In this document: positions 1 through 8,359 of the stretch, one piece after another | How the letters are laid out: each line of letters begins with the position of its first letter | How positions within the stretch are numbered: position 1 is the first letter of the stretch | DNA from: Pedobacter sp. BAL39 | Lineage (GTDB): Bacteria > Bacteroidota > Bacteroidia > Sphingobacteriales > Sphingobacteriaceae | DNA length: 64,000 nucleotides | Reading direction: 5' to 3' | NCBI RefSeq assembly: GCF_000170795.1 | Contig: NZ_ABCM01000005.1 | Location: forward strand, 272,672-336,671 | Program-made: the position numbers and the translations under genes | Notes under the pieces: generated by a model | Told to the model about the DNA's origin: nothing | The model's database searches: none | Seen by the model: only the letters and a program-made list of their open reading frames with translations

Positions 1-1153
1 AAAAGAACCTCGAAGCATTCACCGCATTGAGCATCCACTTGCCAACTGCATTAGCATATTTTGGCTGATAGCGCACCAAGGGGACCAGCGGCCAGGCGGC
101 GTCAAACGTATTCATGAGGAATGCATATCCACCATGGTCCACAGTGCTGCCTACTGTTCCGGAGATGTCAATCCCATTCCAGTTACCCACCAGGAACCCC
201 CATCCCTCACGGCAAACTGCCGTCCCATCAAACGTCCAGTTCATCATCTTCTGAATGTCAAACGTCGTTCCCTGCTCTGCATTCATTGCTGCCGCAAGGT
301 AAGCGCCGAAAGGCATCAGCAACTCATACGTAGGGTTTATAGGCTGACTCTCCAGCGCCTTCATCGCACTGATGGCACCTTTGAGGTACCTTGGGTCTCC
401 AAATTTTTTATAGGCAGCATACAATACATAGGCATGTCCTGCGGCAGCATCCGGCTGTGCACAAATCTGGTTTCGCATTGGCACCATCTTTCCGTAATCA
501 AAAAAGGAGTAGTTGTAGTTTCCTTTCAGGATGGAATCTGCCTGGAAGAATTTCTCGGCAATGGACCTGGCCATGACTTCAAATTCAGGCTGTGACGGAT
601 ACTGATCATAAATCGCATAAAAGAGCACATTTGGATAAACATCATACCACCAGTCGCGTCCGTAACCGCCGCCCAACAAAGCCACCTCAGGTGCGGTATT
701 GTTCATCATAATGTTCCATCCCGTATCTTTGTTGAAGTAGTTCTTCAGCATCCCAACATAGTTTAAGCCATGCTGGTTGCTCTTATCAATACCCACCAAC
801 GTAGCACCCAACACAGCCCCCATATTTGCTAAGGCCTCATGAAACATTCCCTTGTTTGCCTTGCCCTGTCGTACATCTCCTACTGCAGTATACATACCCA
901 TTACAGGCTGTGCAAAATTTTTATTGGTACTGTCCATCCATACCATCGGCCAATGGTCGCCGGTAGCCTTAAAATCATAAATGGTTTTATCAAAATTCAG
1001 GGCCATATCTTTCCAGCTGATAATTTTCAGTGGTTGGGGAAGGTCCGCCATGGCATCAACACGACTGACGCGGACCTGTTTTACCTGTGCCTGGTTCTGA
1101 CCAATGAAACATAAGAACAGAAAGGTGAATGGAACAATTAGTTTAAATCTCAT
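1..1153 (-). CDS. Secreted protein of unknown function, C-terminus beyond window edge
   Basis: The reading frame opens at the ATG at 1153 and runs off the window edge without a stop, so only about 384 residues are visible. The N-terminus is a clear Sec signal peptide: a hydrophobic stretch at residues 5-20, then a Gln-Ala-Gln cleavage region. The mature part is rich in Trp, Tyr and Gly-Gly-Gly-Tyr-Gly-type stretches with helical segments, which suggests an alpha/alpha-toroid glycan-active enzyme or binding protein. I do not recognise a family with certainty. It is the last visible gene of the susCD operon, 111 bp downstream of the MFS gene, so a periplasmic or surface glycan-processing role is inferred from position only. 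Confidence 0.7.
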   Translation of the reverse strand, partial: MRFKLIVPFTFLFLCFIGQNQAQVKQVRVSRVDAMADLPQPLKIISWKDMALNFDKTIYDFKATGDHWPMVWMDSTNKNFAQPVMGMYTAVGDVRQGKANKGMFHEALANMGAVLGATLVGIDKSNQHGLNYVGMLKNYFNKDTGWNIMMNNTAPEVALLGGGYGRDWWYDVYPNVLFYAIYDQYPSQPEFEVMARSIAEKFFQADSILKGNYNYSFFDYGKMVPMRNQICAQPDAAAGHAYVLYAAYKKFGDPRYLKGAISAMKALESQPINPTYELLMPFGAYLAAAMNAEQGTTFDIQKMMNWTFDGTAVCREGWGFLVGNWNGIDISGTVGSTVDHGGYAFLMNTFDAAWPLVPLVRYQPKYANAVGKWMLNAVNASRFF

Positions 1154-1169
1154 AGTTATTTTCATTTGT

Positions 1170-1225
1170 GCCCCCACCAGCGCAACGCTGATGGGGGCAG
1201 CAGTTACGCAAAGCAATTGCTGCCC
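1170..1225 (-). promoter_or_regulatory. Two overlapping, mutually exclusive stem-loops between the MFS gene and the last locus gene
   Basis: In the gap between the transporter and the downstream secreted protein, one 13-bp stem pairs 1170-1182 with 1186-1198 (3-nt loop). A second 8-bp stem pairs 1195-1202 with 1218-1225. They share bases 1195-1198 and cannot form fully at the same time. The single mismatch of the first stem becomes a G-U pair only in minus-strand RNA, the direction of the operon. There is no long U run after either stem, so an mRNA-processing or attenuation role is more likely than simple termination. Confidence 0.5.
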
Positions 1226-1264
1226 TAAAATAAAGGTTTATTCGCTGACTGGCAGCAGGTGTTG

Positions 1265-2560
1265 TTATACAATATCTGGTATGGGCGTGACGGTCTTGGC
1301 CGCCGCCTCCGACTCGTGATCCATTGATTCGGTTATTAACCTGCCTTTTCTAATGATGTCTTTGGCTACCCAGAAAGAGCTGAGCTGCAATACAGCAACA
1401 ATAATAATCGCATAACGCAGGGCAACTTCATTAGAAAAATAATAGGCCAGCAACAAGAATGTTCCAGCTCCGGTAAGCCTGCCCAGATACAGTCCGCCTT
1501 CATGATTCAGGATATAGGCAAACTCACTCCTCTTTTCTTTTTTCGTGAGGATGTCAATCACACTAAACTGAATGGGAAAATAAGCCAGGTCCAGCAGCGG
1601 TTTTGCCAGCAGCAGGAACAGCATGAAAAGGATCACCCCGGTTTCATTAAACAGGATACCATTGATCAGGGCAGCAATGGTGAACAGGACCAGGCCCGTT
1701 CCGAAGACATAGATCCGGTGTTCAGGCCCGGTCTTGCGGCCAATGATATACATCAGGATGGCGGCAAAAATCGCCCCAACGGACTGTGCCGTGCCCAGCG
1801 CGCCCTCCTTGCCCAGCAGCAACATAATGAGCATCGCCGGGGCGGTCACCAGAAAGCCCTGCACCAGACCTTTCAATACCGCCAGGAACATCAGTTTGTT
1901 CCAGTAGGGGTCGAACTTAAAATAAAGGAATTTTTTATTGATGGGATTCGTAAATTTCCCCGTGAAACACATCACAGAGGCCCCTACAGTAATGGCAAAA
2001 ACGATTCCGGTCACAATTTTATAGGCAAGCTTGGCATCTCCATGATTGCCGGAAACTTCAATAAACCAGCCGATGAGTACTGGAATTACAACGGCGATGA
2101 TGGTATAAAAGAAAGTCTCCAGCCCATAATAGTAATTTCTGTTTTTATCATCTGTCATTGCCAGTGCCAGGAAGTCCCTGTTTGCCCAGTAAAAGCCAAA
2201 GGACATGCCCATCACGATCCCTGCAATCCCAATTCCCATAATATCAAGAGTCTTCAAAGACATCATGATCATCATCGACACCCCGCTGAGGATCATTCCC
2301 AGGGAGTACAAGGTCTTAATCGGAAAACGGTTAAGCAGCCAGCCGTTAATCAGGAAAGTCAGTGGGATCCCCGTATAAATGGTCAGCTGATAGACAACTA
2401 CCTTCACTGGGTCATTAGAGCTGCGCATGACGTAGGCCGCAACAAAAATGTCGATCACGGGAAGTACAATGCTGTAGATCATGTTGGTGAGCGTGAGTAC
2501 CTTGAAGTTATGTGACTGCGATTTAAAGTGAGCAATCTCTGTTTTTAGCTTAGCGATCAT
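1265..2560 (-). CDS. MFS transporter of the polysaccharide utilisation locus
   Basis: This 431-residue polytopic membrane protein has about 12 hydrophobic segments and a charged central loop near residues 190-210, the layout of the major facilitator superfamily. The ATG at 2560 lies inside the end of the GH130 gene (11-bp overlap), so the two are probably translationally coupled. In other Bacteroidota loci MFS carriers paired with GH130 enzymes import the small mannosides that the enzyme then cleaves. Inner-membrane uptake of a mannose-containing disaccharide or oligosaccharide is therefore inferred; the sequence does not show the substrate. Confidence 0.85.
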   Translation of the reverse strand: MIAKLKTEIAHFKSQSHNFKVLTLTNMIYSIVLPVIDIFVAAYVMRSSNDPVKVVVYQLTIYTGIPLTFLINGWLLNRFPIKTLYSLGMILSGVSMMIMMSLKTLDIMGIGIAGIVMGMSFGFYWANRDFLALAMTDDKNRNYYYGLETFFYTIIAVVIPVLIGWFIEVSGNHGDAKLAYKIVTGIVFAITVGASVMCFTGKFTNPINKKFLYFKFDPYWNKLMFLAVLKGLVQGFLVTAPAMLIMLLLGKEGALGTAQSVGAIFAAILMYIIGRKTGPEHRIYVFGTGLVLFTIAALINGILFNETGVILFMLFLLLAKPLLDLAYFPIQFSVIDILTKKEKRSEFAYILNHEGGLYLGRLTGAGTFLLLAYYFSNEVALRYAIIIVAVLQLSSFWVAKDIIRKGRLITESMDHESEAAAKTVTPIPDIV

Positions 2561-3608
2561 GACTATAGGTTAAGGAGCTGAGCAACTCAGCGATAGAAAA
2601 TTTAGCCCCGCAGACGAATTCATCCGCAGCACCATAATAAATGGTCAGCTCATCGCCGTTTACCACATGGCCATTGGTAAAGACCACATGTCCGAAGAAA
2701 CCACTGGTCTCGTATTCGGCAGTAGGCACCATAATCGGGTCATCGGTCCTCGCCAGCACTTTTGTGGGATCATCAAGATCTAACAGAAAAGCGCCCAGGC
2801 AGTACCGGTGACCTGCATCCGCACCATGGTAAATCTCCAGCCAGCCCTGATCAGTTTTTATGGGAGCAGCTCCTGCACCCACACGGGCGCTGTCCCAGCT
2901 CCCCTCCCTGGTTCTGATGATACACTGATGTTTGCCCCAATAGATGCCATCCGGGGACTCTGCAATCCAGATGTAGTTGCCCCCCAGGTCTACACTGCTC
3001 GGACGGTGCAAGGCATAGTATTTTCCATTGATGCGTTCTTCAAAGATTGCACAGTCTTTATTATGCGGTGGAATGATCATCCCTTCGGATGCAAACTGCT
3101 TCCAGTCTTTGGTGGTACGCAGGCCGACACCTACCCCCTGGCCAGACACCGCAGTGTAGGTAAGGTGATAAGTCCCTTCAATCAGGCTCACGCGGCAGTC
3201 TTCCACGCCAAAGGCTTCCTGCGTCGTCTCGCCCTGGAGGTAGGGATATCCCTCAGGCTCATAAAAATGAATGCCATCATCGCTGCATAACATACGAAGG
3301 TGTGAAAGGGTAGTGAGGTAGTCAACACCCTTATAGCGGATGACACGTGGATCACCGGCATCAAGATCGGGGTCAGCGGTAGCAATTTCTATAATTTCAA
3401 TGCCATCACCGGTAAGCACAGGAAAGGAAATGATGCCCTCCTGTTGTGCGGGTCGCTCCGCCACGCGCACCAGCAGCCAGGTTTTGTTTTCAAAGGTAAA
3501 TACTCCTGGATTGAGGAGACAGGTAATTTCCAGTCCTTCGCGGCTTGGGTTTAAGTCTTTGGGAGACAGGAGTGGGTTCTGGGTAAATCTTAGGGCTTGA
3601 TCTGTCAT
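2550..3608 (-). CDS. GH130 family mannoside phosphorylase or mannosidase
   Basis: The 352 residues match the GH130 five-bladed beta-propeller pattern: a conserved Asn-Pro-Gly with an Arg-Val-Ala-Glu-Arg-Pro stretch early, an Asp-Pro-Arg-Val turn near residue 88, a Glu-Asp-Cys-Arg-Val segment near 140, a His-Asn-Lys-Asp-Cys-Ala-Ile-Phe-Glu segment near 185 and a Tyr-His-Gly-Ala-Asp motif near 270. GH130 enzymes cleave beta-mannosides, either by phosphorolysis to mannose 1-phosphate or, in some clades, by hydrolysis; which applies cannot be settled here. No signal peptide is present, so it acts in the cytoplasm on imported sugar, consistent with the overlapping MFS gene. It is separated from susD by a stem-loop. 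Confidence 0.88.
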   Translation of the reverse strand: MTDQALRFTQNPLLSPKDLNPSREGLEITCLLNPGVFTFENKTWLLVRVAERPAQQEGIISFPVLTGDGIEIIEIATADPDLDAGDPRVIRYKGVDYLTTLSHLRMLCSDDGIHFYEPEGYPYLQGETTQEAFGVEDCRVSLIEGTYHLTYTAVSGQGVGVGLRTTKDWKQFASEGMIIPPHNKDCAIFEERINGKYYALHRPSSVDLGGNYIWIAESPDGIYWGKHQCIIRTREGSWDSARVGAGAAPIKTDQGWLEIYHGADAGHRYCLGAFLLDLDDPTKVLARTDDPIMVPTAEYETSGFFGHVVFTNGHVVNGDELTIYYGAADEFVCGAKFSIAELLSSLTYSHDR

Positions 3609-3645
3609 CTGAATTAGTTTATCGTTCGTTCAAAAAAGGTCATGA

Positions 3646-3682
3646 GGGTTCCCTGAAGCCCGATACCAGGCTCCGGGAACCC
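3646..3682 (-). promoter_or_regulatory. Intercistronic stem-loop between susD and GH130
   Basis: An 8-bp perfect GC-rich stem (3646-3653 with 3675-3682) with further internal pairing sits in the 86-bp gap after susD. On the transcribed strand it is followed, after eight bases, by a run of six T. This could be a leaky terminator or a 3' stabiliser that keeps susCD transcript above that of the downstream enzyme and transporter genes, a pattern common in such loci. Confidence 0.55.
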
Positions 3683-3694
3683 ACTTAGAAATAG

Positions 3695-5179
3695 TTAGTA
3701 TCCTGTATTCTGCACAATTCCTTTTCCGGATTTATCGACCTCACCCTGCGGTACAGGGTACAGGTAATTGTGGTCCTGGAAATTCTTGCCGAGTGCTGTA
3801 AGTACAGTTTTTGCCGTTTTCCAACGCTTAAGATCGTTCAGGCGTTGTGCTTCAAAACCAAGCTCTACACGACGCTCCTGCATGAGCCACCCTTGGATCT
3901 GAGCCTTATCCGTTGTTGAAGGCCTGTCGGGCAAGGTCCCAGCCGGGGCATTGCCCCCGCCAGCAATAGCTGAGGTACGGGCACGTGTCCTCACCTGATT
4001 GATGAGGGCAATTGCATTACCATAGGCTGCAGTCTCATTATATGCTTCAGCTTTCCAAAGCAATACATCGGCCATGCGGATCATGATTTTGTTGCTCGGT
4101 CCATCATCATTTCCCTTATTTACACCATTGAGGGTCCCCAATAATTTGTTTACATTTTTATCTGCCACATTGACCGTATAGGCAAGCCTCGGATCATTCG
4201 GCTCAAATGCATTGATAAAATCTGTCGTTGGCGCGAAAAAGCCCCAGTCCAGCAATGCGCTGATGCCGTTTCCTTTTCTAACAGTTTGTCCGGAGATGTG
4301 GTCGTACGCAAAGATGACTTCATTGTCCAGAAATTCTTTGTCGACAGCAAAATTGTCAAAGTAATTTGCATTTAGGCTATAAAAGTTTGTTCCTTCCAGC
4401 TCCGTAACCAGAGAGATCACATCTGCCCAGCGCTGGTTATACAATGCTACTTTAGCCTGAAGCGCAATTACGGCACCCTTAGATACCCGCCACTTTTCGG
4501 TGGTGCTGGAGAACTTCGCAGCAGGCAGTGCAGTCTTGGCTTTAGACAGGTCATCATTGATCAATGCCCAGGCTTCAGACTGCGGTACTGTCTTGGCTAC
4601 TTCATAAGCATCATTGAAAGTAGTCAGCGGTTTTGTAATGATGGGCACATCGCCGAAATTATTCACCAGGTCAAAGTAGTAGTAGGCCCTCAGAAAATAA
4701 GCTTCCCCCAGCAGACGGTTTCTTAAGGTAGCATCCATTCCTACTTTGGCCACAAGCGCATCGTCGGTAAGGTAGCTCAGCGCCAGATTGGCTTTAGAGA
4801 TCCCCTGATAATTGAAGGCCCAGATGCCATTGAACCCTCCATTCTCCGCAGTAAACCTGAACGCAGCGATATCATCCATCCAGGGCTGATCACCATCCGG
4901 ATTCCACTTTTTCTGAACATCACCACCTGCAATGTCCTGAAGAATAATATCGGGTCTTATTACCTTGCCGCCGGCCCAGTCCCAGTTTCCCATCAGGTTC
5001 AGCGTATACGACAGCATCCGGTATGAGGCGTCTACCGCAGAGGTTACCGTGTTGAGGGTCGGTTCAGTGCTCACCTGCTCAGGGGTGATCAAACCAATCG
5101 GATCTTTATAAAGTTCTTTTTTGCAACCTGCAGCAAACATCAGTGTGACCGCAAACAGGGATATATATAATCGTTTCAT
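3695..5179 (-). CDS. susD: SusD-family surface glycan-binding lipoprotein
   Basis: The protein is a RagB/SusD outer-membrane lipoprotein that binds the target glycan at the cell surface and acts as the lid of the SusC channel. Starting at the ATG at 5179 gives an immediate lipoprotein signal peptide with the lipidated Cys at residue 19 (Ala-Ala-Gly-Cys). The frame could open 27 bp further upstream, inside the susC stop region, but that would bury the signal. The length (494 residues) and the C-terminal Arg-Arg-x-Glu-Leu-Gly-Phe-Glu segment with the closing Tyr-Pro-Val-Pro region are typical of the family. It begins 13 bp after susC ends, so the two are co-transcribed. Confidence 0.95.
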   Translation of the reverse strand: MKRLYISLFAVTLMFAAGCKKELYKDPIGLITPEQVSTEPTLNTVTSAVDASYRMLSYTLNLMGNWDWAGGKVIRPDIILQDIAGGDVQKKWNPDGDQPWMDDIAAFRFTAENGGFNGIWAFNYQGISKANLALSYLTDDALVAKVGMDATLRNRLLGEAYFLRAYYYFDLVNNFGDVPIITKPLTTFNDAYEVAKTVPQSEAWALINDDLSKAKTALPAAKFSSTTEKWRVSKGAVIALQAKVALYNQRWADVISLVTELEGTNFYSLNANYFDNFAVDKEFLDNEVIFAYDHISGQTVRKGNGISALLDWGFFAPTTDFINAFEPNDPRLAYTVNVADKNVNKLLGTLNGVNKGNDDGPSNKIMIRMADVLLWKAEAYNETAAYGNAIALINQVRTRARTSAIAGGGNAPAGTLPDRPSTTDKAQIQGWLMQERRVELGFEAQRLNDLKRWKTAKTVLTALGKNFQDHNYLYPVPQGEVDKSGKGIVQNTGY

Positions 5180-5192
5180 CTGAATATCGTTT

Positions 5193-8100
5193 TTAAAATT
5201 TAACATTTACACCAAAAAGGAAGGCACGTGACTGCGGGTAGGTTCCCATGTCAATCTGATCTACTGATTCCGGGTCCAGGCCCGTGTAGTTCGTACTGGT
5301 ATACAGGTTTTGTCCTGATACATAAACCCTTACATCCTGCAATCCCAACTTCTTATTTTTGATCATTGACCCGAAAGAATATCCGAGCTCCACATTTTTG
5401 ATCCTGAAGTAGGATGCATCCTCCACATATAGGCTGGATACCCTGCTCGTCCCAGTATCAGTGGTACTCACCCTGGGCATGGTGTTGGAAGTACCAGGAC
5501 CTGTCCAGCTGTTCAGCACCATAGTCGATGAGTTGAACGGACGGGTATCAAAATTGGTGATCTTCTTGGCGTCGTTATATTTATCTACCCCCTGAACACC
5601 CTGCATAAATACAGAAAGGTCAAAGCCTTTGTAACTTCCGGAGAGGTTCATCCCATAAGACACCTTAGGAATTGGATTACCCAGGAAAGTACGGTCATTA
5701 TCATTGATCTGACCATCACCGTTCAGGTCAGCAAATTTGATATCTCCCGGTACCTGATTCGGGTTGGTCGTGCCATACAAATGTTGCGACACCTCTGCTG
5801 CAGTTTGATAGATGCCCTCCATACGATAGCCGAAGAAGGCGTTCAACGGTTGTCCCGGAACAGTCCGGGTAAAAGGTCCACTTAGGGTAGGCAAATTAGG
5901 GTGTAACTGTAACACCTCATTGTTCAATGTTGCCATATTTCCATTAATACTGTAATTGAAATCGCCAATACGGTTACGATAGTTTGCAGAGAACTCGAAT
6001 CCTTTGTTCCTCACCTTGCCCGCATTTACATAGGTGGGACTTACTGAGCCTACCATCTCCGGCAGGCTGAGCTGCAGCAGGATACCTGAGGTGTTCTTGA
6101 TAAAATAATCAGCGGAGAAAGACAGGTTGTTGTTGAGAAAACCAAAGTCCAGGCCAATATTATGCTGCGAGGTGGTTTCCCATTTCAGGTCGGGATTACC
6201 ATAGCGGTTCAACGAATAACCATCGCCGTCTTTAATCATTGTACTCAGGTAAGCATAATTGGGAATCTGCTGATTGCCGAGCTTTCCCGTGCTGGCGCGG
6301 AGCTTCAGGTTGGAAATCCAGGAAGCCTCTTTCAGGAAAGACTCCTGGGAAATCACCCAGCCTGCGGATACAGAAGGGAAATACCCCCATTGGTTGTTCT
6401 CCCCAAATCGTGAAGATGCATCTGCACGAAGATTGGCGGTAAGCATATAACGGGCATCATACTCATACGTTACAGAACCAAATAAAGAGAAGAGTGCCCA
6501 TTCGCCGGCATTCCCCCCATTCCAGAGGTCCGCAGCTGTGCCTCCGAAGTCTATGTACTGAAAGCTGCCAGAGGTATAGTCATATCTGGCACGTGAGGCA
6601 GATATTGCAGAAGAGGTATTTTTGATGTATTCAGATCCCACCAATGCATTTATGGAATGTTTACCAATGGTTTTCACATAGTTCAGCGTATTGTTCCAGG
6701 TAAGGTTCAACTCCTGTCCACGCTCTTCGTTTAAGCCATTGGGCCTGTTCTGGCGCCCCATGCCTTTGCCCACATCTAAGCTGCCACCCCCACCGTCATC
6801 ATCACCGAAGTTCTGAAGAAAACGTTTGTTGTGCAGAAAGTTCAGGTCAACACCCAGGTTTGTTCTTAATGTCAGCGACTTATCGCCCAGAAATGCGTAC
6901 TGCGCATAGGCATTACCGAATGTTTTCACATTGTTTCTTTTGTCATTTGCATAGTAGGCAAGTGCAATAGGATTTGATGACCGCTCAAAATAAGGATTCC
7001 AGCCGCCATTGCTGTTGTTGTTGGCATAAAAAGGCAGGTCTGTAAAAGGATCATTTGCCTTATAAGTAGGATCCGAAGGATCTTTATAAACCGATAATAA
7101 CGGTGGCCTCAGAAGTGCGTGACGGATGATGCCTGGCGCATCTCCTTTCGACGACAACCAGTCCTGCCTTGCCGAAGACATCTGAAAATTGGTTCCCATC
7201 TTAAACCTGTCAGTCAGGTTGGCATTGATGTTCGCGCGGAAGTTAAAACGCTCATACTGGTCATTGTCGTACACCACAATTCCGTTCTGTTTATAATAGG
7301 CGCCAGACAACAGGTACTGCACCTTTTCACTGCCCCCGCTTGCGGTAAGCTGTGCACTCTGCGACCTTCCGGTTTCAAAAAGCTCATCCAGCCAGTCCGT
7401 ATCTGCCAGGTCTGTCCTGCTTTTCGCTGCCGTGTATGGGTTTGCACCTGCATTTCCTCCATTGATCCACGCGCGCTCCTGTTTATCCAGATATTGTGCT
7501 GTGTTTAGCAAGGTGGGCAGGTTTGTTACCTGCTGAATGCCATTAAAGTAATTCAGCTCCAACGATGAGCGGTCAACTGCGCCCTGTTTTGTCGTAATCA
7601 CCACCACACCCCCGGCAGCCCTGGAACCATAAATAGAAGCAGAAGCGGCGTCTTTCAGGACGGTGAGGGTTTTAATATCTGATGGATTTAAAAAGGAAAT
7701 ATCTTTGGTAGGCGTGCCGTCCACCACAAAAAGCGGACTGTTATCGCCAATGGTTCCTTCACCACGAATGCGGATGTTGATCGGATCACCAGGAGCGCCC
7801 GTGCTCTGCGTCACCTGCACGCCGGACACCTGGCCCTGCAACATCTGCGACACGTCAGCCACGCGGCGTTTCTGCCCGTCCTCCATATTTAGTGTGCCCA
7901 CCGCACCGGAAATAGATCCTTTACGCTGCGAAGTGTAACCTACCACCACCACCTCATTCAGGTCAGACGTGCTCGGCTTGAGCGAAACATTCAATACGGC
8001 GTTCGTCGTATATGGCAGCGTAACACTGTTATAGCCAACATAGCTAAACACGAGCGAAGCTCCACCTTCAGCGCGAAGTGTAATGCTGTAGTTACCGTTC

Positions 8101-8273
8101 ACATCGGTAGAAGTTTTATTGGTTGTATTTAACTGTTGGATGACCACCCCCGGGAAGGGCTGATTACTTTCATCGGTCACCTTTCCTGTAAGTTTGGTCT
8201 GGGCCAGGACACTGAAGCCTGAAAATACCATGAGTAGTACTAAACCCAAAGCGAAGTGTAGCTTTCTTTTCAT
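5193..8273 (-). CDS. susC: SusC-family TonB-dependent outer-membrane transporter
   Basis: The 1026-residue protein has an N-terminal signal peptide (cleavage after Leu-Ala-Gln near residue 25), a carboxypeptidase-regulatory-like beta-sandwich at about residues 28-105, the conserved Glu-Val-Val-Val-Val-Gly-Tyr linker near 110, the TonB plug domain to about 230, and a long beta-barrel ending in aromatic Phe at the last residue. There is no extra STN domain, so it is not an anti-sigma-coupled form. It imports oligosaccharides across the outer membrane using TonB energy together with the SusD protein encoded next. Regulation is probably by the adjacent upstream hybrid sensor through the direct repeats just upstream. 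Confidence 0.96.
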   Translation of the reverse strand: MKRKLHFALGLVLLMVFSGFSVLAQTKLTGKVTDESNQPFPGVVIQQLNTTNKTSTDVNGNYSITLRAEGGASLVFSYVGYNSVTLPYTTNAVLNVSLKPSTSDLNEVVVVGYTSQRKGSISGAVGTLNMEDGQKRRVADVSQMLQGQVSGVQVTQSTGAPGDPINIRIRGEGTIGDNSPLFVVDGTPTKDISFLNPSDIKTLTVLKDAASASIYGSRAAGGVVVITTKQGAVDRSSLELNYFNGIQQVTNLPTLLNTAQYLDKQERAWINGGNAGANPYTAAKSRTDLADTDWLDELFETGRSQSAQLTASGGSEKVQYLLSGAYYKQNGIVVYDNDQYERFNFRANINANLTDRFKMGTNFQMSSARQDWLSSKGDAPGIIRHALLRPPLLSVYKDPSDPTYKANDPFTDLPFYANNNSNGGWNPYFERSSNPIALAYYANDKRNNVKTFGNAYAQYAFLGDKSLTLRTNLGVDLNFLHNKRFLQNFGDDDGGGGSLDVGKGMGRQNRPNGLNEERGQELNLTWNNTLNYVKTIGKHSINALVGSEYIKNTSSAISASRARYDYTSGSFQYIDFGGTAADLWNGGNAGEWALFSLFGSVTYEYDARYMLTANLRADASSRFGENNQWGYFPSVSAGWVISQESFLKEASWISNLKLRASTGKLGNQQIPNYAYLSTMIKDGDGYSLNRYGNPDLKWETTSQHNIGLDFGFLNNNLSFSADYFIKNTSGILLQLSLPEMVGSVSPTYVNAGKVRNKGFEFSANYRNRIGDFNYSINGNMATLNNEVLQLHPNLPTLSGPFTRTVPGQPLNAFFGYRMEGIYQTAAEVSQHLYGTTNPNQVPGDIKFADLNGDGQINDNDRTFLGNPIPKVSYGMNLSGSYKGFDLSVFMQGVQGVDKYNDAKKITNFDTRPFNSSTMVLNSWTGPGTSNTMPRVSTTDTGTSRVSSLYVEDASYFRIKNVELGYSFGSMIKNKKLGLQDVRVYVSGQNLYTSTNYTGLDPESVDQIDMGTYPQSRAFLFGVNVKF

Positions 8274-8295
8274 CTGTGATTATATTTGGATAGAG

Positions 8296-8303
8296 CAAAT
8301 GTA
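8296..8303 (-). promoter_or_regulatory. Candidate susC promoter (-7 box)
   Basis: On the minus strand the bases read TACATTTG, a full match to the Bacteroidota -7 consensus TAnnTTTG. It lies 22 bp upstream of the susC ATG, giving a short leader. No clear -33 TTG is present at the usual distance, which fits an activator-dependent promoter. Confidence 0.6.
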
Positions 8304-8359
8304 TAGTGTATAGCCCCTTCAGGCAGTACACTATAATTGCATTTTAGTTCACTATAATT
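8302..8359. promoter_or_regulatory. Candidate operator of the hybrid two-component regulator upstream of susC
   Basis: Two direct repeats, AGTACACTATAATT at 8325-8338 and AGTTCACTATAATT at 8346-8359, match at 13 of 14 positions and are spaced exactly 21 bp (two helical turns). A third, inverted partial copy (TATAGTGTA, 8302-8310) overlaps the -7 box and is a perfect 9-bp inverted match to 8327-8335. Paired direct repeats in this position are what an AraC-type DNA-binding domain would use to activate susC. The distal repeat overlaps the last codon of the regulator gene itself. Confidence 0.6.

Noticed and set aside
121..595. Plus-strand frames of 70 and 153 residues
   Set aside because: They are antisense to the partial secreted-protein gene, whose signal peptide and long open frame make it the real one.
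1502..2515. 337-residue open frame on the plus strand
   Set aside because: It is the antisense shadow of the MFS transporter; the translation is rich in Gln and His with no family resemblance.
5179..5206. Longer N-terminus for SusD
   Set aside because: It would put nine polar residues ahead of the lipoprotein signal peptide and overlap the end of susC.
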